Position numbers and translations under genes: made by a program. 64,000 nucleotides of DNA from Eukaryota sp. TZLM1-RC. Lineage: Eukaryota; Metamonada: BaSk clade. The stretch spans positions 62,001-126,000 of the forward strand of contig JAUPSS010000009.1 of the NCBI GenBank assembly GCA_040285825.1. Reading direction: 5' to 3'. This document shows, piece after piece, positions 56,094 through 64,000 of the stretch (its first letter is position 1; each line of letters opens with the position of its first letter). The notes beneath the pieces are model-generated. The model worked only from the letters and a program-made list of their open reading frames with translations. It was not told the origin of the DNA and did not search any database.

Positions 56094-59000
56094 TCATATT
56101 CTACAGCCCAACTCATCTAACTCATGTCTAAATGTGGAATGCCCAAAATCATTACCTAAGTCTGATTTATTACTCAATTGTTCAATGAATCTAATTGGTT
56201 GACAAATTCTATTATCGAACTCACATTCAGCATTTAAGATGGTGCGATGTTCGCGATCCAAATTAATATTAAAACCGTGCTCCGTGCGTAGCCCCAAGGT
56301 TTGTAAAAAGTCTCTTCCGATCAAAAAATTATTGGTACCAGGAATGATCTGGAATTCGATCCTTAAAAACACTTGAGTGGCCAAGCTACCCACATTTAGA
56401 GCAAGAACACCACTTGCACATCCCAGGGTCGTGGAGCGAATACCATTTGCCGATAAGTATTCGACAGTCTTATTGTCATTAACTGTCATATTACATTTAG
56501 AGGCTAAATCCATTGATAATGCTGAAAATGCAGCTCCATTATCAATTTCGCCTTGTATTTCCACGTTATTTATGGTGCAGGTTAACCAAAGTTCCCTGTT
56601 AGAACTTTTTTGGTCCTCTGCTACCCTGGATAGTCTAACACTGTGGATAGAACCCACAGGATTGGATGACTCTCTAAATCTTTTTAATGGATTTAGGTGA
56701 TTATAATTCGAATCTGTTTTGCTCATTTTATAAATGGATTTGATTGAATTATTTGTAAGGTTATTGTTAAAAGATGTATAATCATCTGATTTATTACTAC
56801 TACTTTTACGTTTTCTATCACGTCTTTCACCTCCTTGACGCTTTTTTGAACCAGGTCTTCCCACTAATTTAAAACATTTCTCTTCAGGATTTTTATTGGT
56901 TTTACATAAGTTACACCATTGCTCTGAAGGGATGGGTCGACTGCTTACTCTAGGGTTCTCAAAAGGACCTTTTGACTGGCTTCGTCCTTTTTGCGCAGGA
57001 GCGTGAGCACCAAAAGCTGTTCTTATCAAATTCATGTCTTTGATCGAGGATTCAAGGCTATTGACCTTGTTAACAAATGCGTTACCTAAATCGTAAATCG
57101 CATCGCCCAGTTTCTCGTTACTTGAATCAAACTTGCCAATCCAAATGATATATGTGTCCATCAATTGATTGTTTGTTTTGTCGTTAATAGTTTCGAGAAA
57201 TCTCTTTGCTGGGTAGACGACAGACGGATTACCATCCGTTCCAGGCATAATTGTAGAGCGTCGAATTATATATATGATCTGCTCCATGAAGGCTGTCCAT
57301 GATGATTCAGCAGTCATTTTGCGACTGATCTCAGGTGGTCTTACAGACATTAAAGCCTTCTCAACATCGGTAGGGTATTTGTACTGGGTGCTGAGTAGCA
57401 AATATTCCCAGATTTCGGCGTCAGATGGGTTGTTGCCTAACACGTTTGTTCGGCCTCCATAAAAACTCTGCCATTCTGCGATCACCTTACCCTCGATCAT
57501 AAATCTCAAATACAAAGGGTCCACTTCGAAGAACATAGATCTAACGAAGTCGTACTGATGAACAGGTTGACCGTATTTGGTGATCGGCGTAAATGCTCTG
57601 GTGGGTCCATCGCGATCCCTAACTGTTTTAGCCCAATTGCCAAAGTTAAGAACGAAGTCGAAGATCTTCTTGGCGTCAAACGCTTCATTTAACTTAACTA
57701 GGCATCTCAGTTTGTCGTCTATTCTTTTCCTCAATTTCTCCTCGTCTGTTACAGGAGTTCTATAAAGACCGAGGGTGTCGACGAGAGAATCTCTAGGAGC
57801 ATTCGTTCCTAGGGGTTGCGTGGGTATAGATGATTTTATAACAGATGCTTGTGTAGGAGTTGCTTCACAAGAAGCTCTCCTAGATGCCAGAGGCCCTACA
57901 GAAGGTGTACTAAATAGGTTCATATTCCTCTCTTCTGAAGGCAATGTTTCGCCCAACTTAATGATAAATCTTGTCTTAGGAGGTTCCTCCTGCACAGGTA
58001 CGGTCTGGGCTGGTGGCCTTAAATCCACCCAATCTGGTGCATCTTTAGATCCTCTAGGGACCCCTGCTAGTTTATGATCATATGGAAGGCAACTGCTCTT
58101 TATTAAGACATTCTCAAAAACATTTTGGTCGGGCCAGCTATCAACCCATGCCTTAAGTTTAGCCATCCATGCATCAGGGTATACTAGTTTTAACTTGTTG
58201 GGGCCAACACGTTGCTCTTTCAATTCAATTACCCTTGTGCCTATTTCTCTAATATAGGACTCTTTGGTATGAAATTGAAGGGTGTCACCTCGAGATTCAT
58301 CGAATCTGCCCCCAAGCATAATAAAAATGTCCGCAATGGAATCTTTTGGGTGTACATTCTCCACTAGGAAATGCCTTACGACGCCTCTAAGGTTTCTACC
58401 TTGTTGATTATGAGGGTACATCTTAGCTATCCAAAATAGTCTGTCGTAAGCTTCTTGATTTCCACTGAAATATATTTTGTGGTCATCAATTGCATCCCTA
58501 TGCCATTTGGCAGGCCTGGGAGTAGCAGCTTGATACTTTGAACGAGGTGCGCTAAAATAGCAATCCTCGACTGCACTCATTCCACACGAGACCGCCGAAT
58601 CGGTAAGATCATCCAATCTCTTCAAAGGATTTGGACTCTGATCATAACTCTCGTAGACGACGTCGTCAAGTGTTTTGCCGTGGGCTTCCCCAAAGAGAAA
58701 GGGCCAACGTTTCGCTAAATAGTCACGTCGGACCTTCTCACATTCGGCTGGGTCTACGTCTCCCGCAAGACGCTCTGACTCATTCTCAGCGATTTTTAAT
58801 AATTCGTCATCACTCCAATCCATTACATCTTCGGGAGGATTGGCGATGAGGTCCAATAAGAAATCTCTAGTTACAGCCTCAACTGCCTTTGCTAATTTCC
58901 TTCGATAAAGACCCTGAGAAGTCCTTTCCGTAGATGGGAAACTAGGAGTTGGATTAGGAGGATTGGGTGTATGAGGTGGTTCATCAACGCTCTCATCCCC

Positions 59001-59594
59001 TCTCCTGCTGTAGTTCTGATTAAGAGATCCTCTGGAATCACTTTGAGGTTCCTCACTTGAGCTGATGTCAGAAGTAGGTGAGGAGGGAGTTTTACGTGAG
59101 GAGCTAGTCGTAGACTGATGCTCGCCTTCGCCTCCTTCACCTTCTGTACAAGCGTCAGATTTATTACTTACAACAAACGCTTTGAATCTCCGTTGCTCGC
59201 TCGGAGTGAGAAAACTCTTCCTACAAGGAAGGAGCTCCGAGGAGTTATTGGGATATGTGTACAGTTCTGTCACATCCACAACGTGGTTACCTCTCTCCTT
59301 ATTAGGGAGGTGACTTCCTTTCTGGGAGGAAGGGCTCTCCTCAGTGTGAAGTTCACTCTCCTTATTGGGGAGGTGGCTTTCTTTCTGAGAGGCAAGGCTC
59401 TTCTTAGCGGAAAGCTCACTCTCCTTAGGAGGATTACTCTTCCCGAAGGAAGGATTACTCTCCGTAGGTGGAGGATTACTCACCGTGGGTGGTGGATTGT
59501 TCTCCTTCAAAGAAGGGACATTACTCTTCCTCAGAGAGGAAGGAGGGTTATCATTGTGGCTTTTCAGGCCATTAATTAATGATGCTTTATCCAT
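56094..59594 (-). CDS. gag: Gypsy Gag-protease polyprotein
   Basis: 1166 residues from ATG at 59594, which lies inside the 5' LTR (its last 15 bases encode MDKAS). The N-terminal ~230 residues are disordered, with repeated Ser/Pro/Glu units such as KESHLPNKESELHTEES. The central part is a capsid-like helical domain (about 640-850). CNLCKTNKNPEEKC near 915 is a degenerate zinc knuckle (three Cys). The protease follows: EIDNGAAFSALSMDLASKC, where the usual D-T/S-G is D-N-G, and FLIGRDFLQTLGL. The ORF ends TGA-C, in frame with Pol. Gag this long is unusual. The lack of nonsense changes over 3.5 kb argues for recent activity. Confidence 0.88.
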   Translation of the reverse strand: MDKASLINGLKSHNDNPPSSLRKSNVPSLKENNPPPTVSNPPPTESNPSFGKSNPPKESELSAKKSLASQKESHLPNKESELHTEESPSSQKGSHLPNKERGNHVVDVTELYTYPNNSSELLPCRKSFLTPSEQRRFKAFVVSNKSDACTEGEGGEGEHQSTTSSSRKTPSSPTSDISSSEEPQSDSRGSLNQNYSRRGDESVDEPPHTPNPPNPTPSFPSTERTSQGLYRRKLAKAVEAVTRDFLLDLIANPPEDVMDWSDDELLKIAENESERLAGDVDPAECEKVRRDYLAKRWPFLFGEAHGKTLDDVVYESYDQSPNPLKRLDDLTDSAVSCGMSAVEDCYFSAPRSKYQAATPRPAKWHRDAIDDHKIYFSGNQEAYDRLFWIAKMYPHNQQGRNLRGVVRHFLVENVHPKDSIADIFIMLGGRFDESRGDTLQFHTKESYIREIGTRVIELKEQRVGPNKLKLVYPDAWMAKLKAWVDSWPDQNVFENVLIKSSCLPYDHKLAGVPRGSKDAPDWVDLRPPAQTVPVQEEPPKTRFIIKLGETLPSEERNMNLFSTPSVGPLASRRASCEATPTQASVIKSSIPTQPLGTNAPRDSLVDTLGLYRTPVTDEEKLRKRIDDKLRCLVKLNEAFDAKKIFDFVLNFGNWAKTVRDRDGPTRAFTPITKYGQPVHQYDFVRSMFFEVDPLYLRFMIEGKVIAEWQSFYGGRTNVLGNNPSDAEIWEYLLLSTQYKYPTDVEKALMSVRPPEISRKMTAESSWTAFMEQIIYIIRRSTIMPGTDGNPSVVYPAKRFLETINDKTNNQLMDTYIIWIGKFDSSNEKLGDAIYDLGNAFVNKVNSLESSIKDMNLIRTAFGAHAPAQKGRSQSKGPFENPRVSSRPIPSEQWCNLCKTNKNPEEKCFKLVGRPGSKKRQGGERRDRKRKSSSNKSDDYTSFNNNLTNNSIKSIYKMSKTDSNYNHLNPLKRFRESSNPVGSIHSVRLSRVAEDQKSSNRELWLTCTINNVEIQGEIDNGAAFSALSMDLASKCNMTVNDNKTVEYLSANGIRSTTLGCASGVLALNVGSLATQVFLRIEFQIIPGTNNFLIGRDFLQTLGLRTEHGFNINLDREHRTILNAECEFDNRICQPIRFIEQLSNKSDLGNDFGHSTFRHELDELGCRI

Positions 59595-59715
59595 ATATGA
59601 TAACAAAGAATAAGGAATAATTTATTAGAATTTCACCGGCCCTTATAAAGGCCATCACTAGTGAACTATGTTATATAAATATAAATGTATTAGACTAATT
59701 GTCCACAGTACAACA
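59580..59715 (-). repeat. 5' LTR of the Gypsy element
   Basis: 136 bp; contains the Gag start codon. Eight A/T bases beyond its inner edge (59572-59579) comes TGGCC (59567-59571), a candidate primer-binding site within the Gag coding region. Confidence 0.93.
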
Positions 59716-60292
59716 CAGGGGGATTTCAAGGGGGATTAAGACCAGGTGGATTCATATTATTAAACCTAACAGACCACCACAGGAATATGAATTTCTACAA
59801 GATGCATTTCTTTCTATAATCAAAAGACTATAAGTAGACACATGCATTTTTTTGAATTATTTCTCAAAACGAGTTCAAGAAAAAACAATGAAGAGATTTG
59901 ATATGTTCTAATGGCGCCCACGAATTCAATTCGCAATTATTAATAGTTTACCTTGGTTCTTTCATCGAATATGAGAAGCAGTTGCAGGATGACAAGCAGA
60001 TCAGAATTTTGTAGAGGATCAATTCTGTGAGAAGAATCTAATAAAGTAGTGTGTAATAGAAATTAAACCTGCATAAATCTACGTTTAATCCTACAAACCA
60101 ACTGTTCTGTACACTGAACTGAGCTTCAACGTTGCTCTGTCATGTGGATGTCAAATTTAAAAGTTTAAGCATGTTATGAATCCAGGGGTTGAATTATTTT
60201 TGCTTTCACATCACGTCATGAACGTCTCTATTTCCTTCTCTATTTCAAAGAAGATCCAATTGTTATCATTACATTAGCTTCATTGATTCAGA
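59716..60292. other. Spacer with LINE B relic
   Basis: Right flank of Gypsy. At about 59862-60020 (+) is the near-terminal part of LINE B (KTMKRFDMF, then FAIINSLPWF-like frames, with stops). No host gene before 60293. Confidence 0.6.
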
Positions 60293-62404
60293 ATGTCCAC
60301 AATGCTATTCAAGCTCTTAGTCTTTATTCTATGTTTATTTGCTGTCTGTGCTAACCCTCACTACATGAGATTGTTTAAGGGGGCGACTCTCATTTACACC
60401 GTCAACATTGAGGTTGCTCTCGATTCTACTTCAGCGACAGGCAAAAAAGGTAACTTCAAAGGTAATCTCCATCTCCATGTCGAACGTCATAGTGGGTCCT
60501 CAGAGAACGCAGTTTTCTTCATGAATGCACGTGTCTGGATCGATGATCCTGAAACTGTTAAGCACGTGGGCTCTCCCTTCACTTTTTGTTGGCGGGCTAC
60601 AGGAGAGATTTCTCAGATCGTTTTTGACGCAAAGGAAGCAACCAATCACAAACATATCAAATTAGCTATTCTTAATGCCCTGGGAACGAAGCTCCTACCC
60701 AACAATCAAGCCATTCGTGTCGAAGAAGCGTCCACTTTGGGCCACCATTACTCCAACTATAAGGGTTCCAGTCGTAGTTTCAACCATCATGATGTTATTT
60801 CATTTACGGATTCAACTCTTGATCCTGCCTTCGTGACATTGGTTGGTCAGGGTTCGTCCTTTTTGTCATCCGCAAACTCGATTTCCAACTCCAGGTTCAA
60901 TATTGAGGTTCACTGGAGACCTGCACGTGTTTCTGGTATGTTAGGGGATGGAGATGACGCTGTAATGAGATCCACTGGTAAAGTACTGCTACAGCTGCAT
61001 AGACAACGAGCTAGCGACCATACCATCATTTATGAAGATGCAACTGCGTTGGAAGGGTTCACCGGTCAAAATTGTGATGATTCCTTACTGTTTGAGCTTA
61101 CCGTACCCACACTAGAGAATTCCATCACTCATCCAGACCTCTTCCATGCTGCTTCTGCTTACCTACATGTTCCTGAAGACGACATTGATGCTGTTGAAGT
61201 TGCTGCTCCTTTGGAACTGATCTCCTCCTTAGTTGAAGCGTCTCACGATCTCAACATCGATAAGCTCCAGAGAGTAGCTAGAAGTGCCAGAGATTCTTAT
61301 CTGCACTACCCTTCTGTCTTTGATGATATTGCTGATCTCGCTGACCCTTCTAATATCCAACTCACCCAAGCTGTGTGTTTCGTCCTTTCTGCTGAAGTCC
61401 ATGGTAGTTCCGCTCTTATTAGGTTATTGCATTCAAACTCCCAAGCCGTGTCGTTTCTGTGTTCCAAGTCTGCGATCTTTGCAACATCCTCCGTTGTACA
61501 GAATGCTTTGACCCATCGTGCATTGCTTCCTGACTATGTTGGTTTGTCTCTCCGCAAGTCTATATCTCATCTCTATGTACCATCGCTATCAAAGGCGCTT
61601 AATTTCAACAAGGAATGGCAATACGTCAAGGGAATTGGTGGTACTTTGGCTGGATTCCATATGGGAATTTACACAGGAGTTGGATCTAATCTTGATTGTA
61701 AGAACCCCAATCCAACCTTTGACTACAAAGCTTATGCTAGAGCTGATGTTGATGTCTCTTTGTTTGGTAGGTCCAAACATGCTCTTGTCGCCATTGCCGA
61801 ATATGGAAAGGTGTCTGGTGTTCCTCTTGCTAATCAGCTTCATTTGGAAGTTTTTGGTCAACGCATCTATCATCGAGATTTTCCTGCTGCCCAGATTGAT
61901 TGTTCTGACCACAAAATTCCTATTGCCCATTTGGCTAAGGGTGGTGGATTCAAACATACTGTTTATATTATCGTTCCTGTTACAATTGAGGCAGGGATTA
62001 ATTTTAAACTCAATTTAGATTGGCATTGGTCAATTTGTGATTCTACTCTCGCAGCAATTATCAAGACCGTGCCAACTGCTGAACTTTCCTTCTATGGTGA
62101 AGCTTCTGTCAGACTCTTCATTGTTAAGGCTGGGGCTAGGTTAAGTGCCGGCTTTGATTTCTCACTCATTCCAGAGGCTTTCATTCATGGCACAGAATGC
62201 AGGGCCGGATTCAATGTCAAAACTATGCATAACCCTCTTTTCATTGATCTCAATATCTTTTTGTTCCATAGACATTGTACAGCACATTTTTCCAAGTTAA
62301 AGGTCAAATGTAGATGGAAGGAGGCTGCTAAAAAGTCACTGTTTCATTGGAGTTTACCTGCTAAGGAACATTTAGTTCATGAGCAAAGCTGGAAAATTCA
62401 ATAA
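60293..62404 (+). CDS. Secreted 703-aa protein, possibly vitellogenin/large-lipid-transfer-like
   Basis: A clear signal peptide (MSTMLFKLLVFILCLFAVCA) is followed by a β-rich region (about 25-210) with GATLIYTVNIEVALDS, PFTFCWRATGEISQIVFD and HIKLAILNALGTKLL. This is reminiscent of the vitellogenin/MTP N-terminal β-barrel, where a ..F.w...G.i..i... strand precedes the ..NlKrgiLs.lq helix. A helical middle (about 285-440) and a second β-rich half (about 450-690) with many His, Trp and Cys (e.g. LNLDWHWSICDS, CRAGFNVKTMH) follow. No transmembrane anchor. Function would be extracellular or lysosomal lipid handling if the resemblance is real; otherwise it is an unknown secreted protein. Intronless; stop TAA. 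Confidence 0.75.
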   Translation: MSTMLFKLLVFILCLFAVCANPHYMRLFKGATLIYTVNIEVALDSTSATGKKGNFKGNLHLHVERHSGSSENAVFFMNARVWIDDPETVKHVGSPFTFCWRATGEISQIVFDAKEATNHKHIKLAILNALGTKLLPNNQAIRVEEASTLGHHYSNYKGSSRSFNHHDVISFTDSTLDPAFVTLVGQGSSFLSSANSISNSRFNIEVHWRPARVSGMLGDGDDAVMRSTGKVLLQLHRQRASDHTIIYEDATALEGFTGQNCDDSLLFELTVPTLENSITHPDLFHAASAYLHVPEDDIDAVEVAAPLELISSLVEASHDLNIDKLQRVARSARDSYLHYPSVFDDIADLADPSNIQLTQAVCFVLSAEVHGSSALIRLLHSNSQAVSFLCSKSAIFATSSVVQNALTHRALLPDYVGLSLRKSISHLYVPSLSKALNFNKEWQYVKGIGGTLAGFHMGIYTGVGSNLDCKNPNPTFDYKAYARADVDVSLFGRSKHALVAIAEYGKVSGVPLANQLHLEVFGQRIYHRDFPAAQIDCSDHKIPIAHLAKGGGFKHTVYIIVPVTIEAGINFKLNLDWHWSICDSTLAAIIKTVPTAELSFYGEASVRLFIVKAGARLSAGFDFSLIPEAFIHGTECRAGFNVKTMHNPLFIDLNIFLFHRHCTAHFSKLKVKCRWKEAAKKSLFHWSLPAKEHLVHEQSWKIQ

Positions 62405-63481
62405 TTAGACTTTCATGTCCATAAATACTGTTTATATGTTTATATTGTATTGTTGACATGGTTAAGCAACACATGGTATGGTAATTGTTGATCCAATCGA
62501 ATGTTATATTGACAAAACTAACTAGATAGAAAGATGAATCATGGTGGCAAAATTTATAGAACATATGCTTATCAGTAATACAACAAACCCTCTACAACTG
62601 CAACCTCTTTTCCCTCCTCGTTTGCAACAATGTCAAAACATTTTTCTATTACTTTTTGGTTCCAGCTATGTTAGGAAATGAAGTGTTTGAACATCAGCAA
62701 ACAATATTCGATGAATTTCTCATCAAGAAAAACAGAAAGAAACAGATGAAGTTGTAAAACTTGATTGATTGGACCATACCTGGGATATACAAGTACATTA
62801 TCTTTTTTGTATTTTTGTATCTGTATCTTGTAACCTGGTACTGCTTTGAGTTTGATATCAATAATAAATAGATAATTAATAATAGTTTCTGATGTTGTAA
62901 GGTACATTTAAAGGGTCTGAATTAAATATTGTGGATAGATGAGTAAACAGTAGTTTAATCACTATACATTCGGTGTTTTTGCCAGGTTTGGAGTCGTGTT
63001 TTAGAATTTGAGTATAAATATAGTATATATAAATATAAATATAAATAGATAGTATATAAAGTGCCTCTTGTTTCTATCGATGATAGTTTGTTATTGTTAG
63101 CCTTGGATGGCTGTTGTTATAGTTTATGAGTTATTTGTATTATGTTACAGTTCATTCTATAATTGCGCTCTAACGCTTAAACTGAAGGAATTGCATTTAC
63201 CTTTCGAATAAATTTCATTACTTTTACCACTACTTTTTGGTATGAACTCTCACCACAGGTTATCATTAATGGCTGTTGACTTTGAAGGACCTTCTCTAGC
63301 TGCAAGGTCTATATCTGCAGTGGTTTCTTCTGGTCCCGACCCATTGCAGAGATTACTGTATTTGAGTAGTGCGAAAATCGAAATATCAACTACAGATTAA
63401 TTCAAATTTTCAACACTGCTCAAATCTATATTGGTTGATGTAAACATTCTATACAGAATAATTATAGGTGTATTCAGTATT
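62405..63481. other. Gene-free region
   Basis: A/T-rich, including a TATAAATATAAATATAAA stretch near 63020. Short frames at 62361-62564 and 62671-62907 (-) have no support. Nothing else visible. Confidence 0.45.
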
Positions 63482-64000
63482 AAGAAGTTAGAGACATTGT
63501 TTTCATTATGGCACAAACTGCAAGACTATCGTGTACCAAAGAGCCTCTGCTGAAGGAAACACTTTCTCTGAATAATTGTGGTTCTGATGATAGAGGTGAT
63601 GTATACTGTGATTGGATTGATAACTCTGAAGCTATTGTTGACTTTGTCTCATGTAATCTTACAAATGATACTTTGGTTCAAAGAAGAAAACTTAATCCTG
63701 TGAGTTCTCTTGATTTTAAAGCAAAAGAAAAACATAGAAAATATGATAAAGATATTGAAGAAGCTAATGCTAGTAGAAATACACAGCTAGTTTATATTGC
63801 TTTCCCATTTTCGATAAACGGAGGACTATCAGTAGAAGCAGAAACTTTTTTGAATGACTTCCAAAAAATGGTTCAAGAAAAAACAATGAAACAATTTGAT
63901 ATTTTTTTATGGCGTTCTTGGATTCAATTTGCCATTATTAATAGATTACCTCGGTTTTTCAATAGAATTAGAAAAGCTTTAGCTAGACATCAACCAGATC
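63482..64000 (+). mobile_element. LINE B endonuclease region, running off the window
   Basis: Open frame from about 63484 to the window end without a stop: MAQTARLSCTKEPLLKET, GSDDRGDVYCDWIDNSEAIV then D (RGD-X13-D), KEKHRKYDKDIEEAN, FLNDFQKMVQEK, FDIFLWRSWIQFAIINRLP. This is the least damaged copy of the LINE B C-terminus in the window. Truncated on the left just before the zinc motif. Confidence 0.88.

Larger units (their letters stand above)
52809..59715 (-). mobile_element. Nearly full-length chromovirus-like Ty3/Gypsy LTR retrotransposon
   Basis: 6,907 bp with 136-bp LTRs at 52809-52944 (3' LTR) and 59580-59715 (5' LTR) that differ at very few positions, and a 4-bp target duplication CAGG at 52805-52808 and 59716-59719. 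Order in the element's sense: Gag-protease, RT, RNase H, integrase with GPF motif, chromo-like domain: the Ty3/Gypsy order. Element-strand LTR begins TGTTG and ends GCATCA. Only two disruptions are seen: an in-frame TGA between protease and RT, and a one-base frame break between RT and RNase H. Confidence 0.95.

Noticed and set aside
15452-62404. TGA reassigned to tryptophan
   Set aside because: Dozens of conserved Trp positions in SPT5, SIN3, the phosphodiesterase and others are all TGG and no host gene contains internal TGA.
1-64000. tRNA, rRNA or small nuclear RNA genes
   Set aside because: I looked for T-loop (GGTTCRA) and anticodon-arm patterns; the few GGTTC hits (e.g. 38795, 41130) do not fold into a cloverleaf.

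Overview
The window is nuclear DNA from an AT-rich, intron-poor eukaryote, probably a protist or an early-diverging fungus-like lineage. It holds SPT5, RPB3, SIN3, Pol5/MYBBP1A, SVP26/TEX261, an ankyrin-DHHC palmitoyltransferase, an acid-sphingomyelinase-like phosphodiesterase, an LPCAT-like acyltransferase and a TMPPE-like metallophosphoesterase, so prokaryotic or viral origin is excluded. I cannot name the species. Four host genes are joined across GT-AG introns of only 26-31 nt (six introns found by restoring conserved motifs and reading frames). Every confidently called host gene ends in TAA or TAG.

Layout. 1-11.1 kb: long (TATTA)n pentanucleotide arrays separated by truncated non-LTR retrotransposons (LINEs) that carry a reverse transcriptase, a zinc motif and a restriction-like-endonuclease (RLE) type C-terminus. 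I call the families LINE A, B and C. Some copies look like duplicates full of small indels, so part of this region may be mis-assembled. 11.5-14.3 kb: LINE C (+) and LINE B (-) meet tail to tail. 14.8-27.1 kb: host genes (coiled-coil protein, SPT5, small membrane protein, metallophosphoesterase, palmitoyltransferase, phosphodiesterase) with a decayed Fanzor (eukaryotic TnpB relative) at 18.5-19.8 kb and LINE remnants. 27.8-32.3 kb: LINE remnants, one split by a 1.57-kb non-autonomous LTR element with 110-bp LTRs and a clean 4-bp target duplication. 32.4-50 kb: acyltransferase, zinc-finger protein, a truncated chromovirus-like Gypsy copy, RPB3, SVP26/TEX261, a 524-bp MITE-like element with a 6-bp target duplication, a dead protein kinase, Pol5 and SIN3. 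50-60 kb: a second Fanzor relic, a decayed Gypsy RT, a broken host-like ORF, and a nearly intact 6.9-kb Gypsy element (-) with 136-bp LTRs and 4-bp target duplication. 60.3-62.4 kb: a secreted 703-aa protein, possibly vitellogenin-like. 63.5 kb to the end: another LINE B copy.

The host genes form no operon or pathway cluster, although several belong to RNA polymerase II transcription and chromatin (SPT5, RPB3, SIN3) or ribosome biogenesis (Pol5). The most interesting material is the ultra-short introns, the RLE-type LINEs sitting inside a pentanucleotide satellite, and the two LTR elements that share primer-site spacing and polypurine junctions, which suggests the small one is mobilised by the large one.
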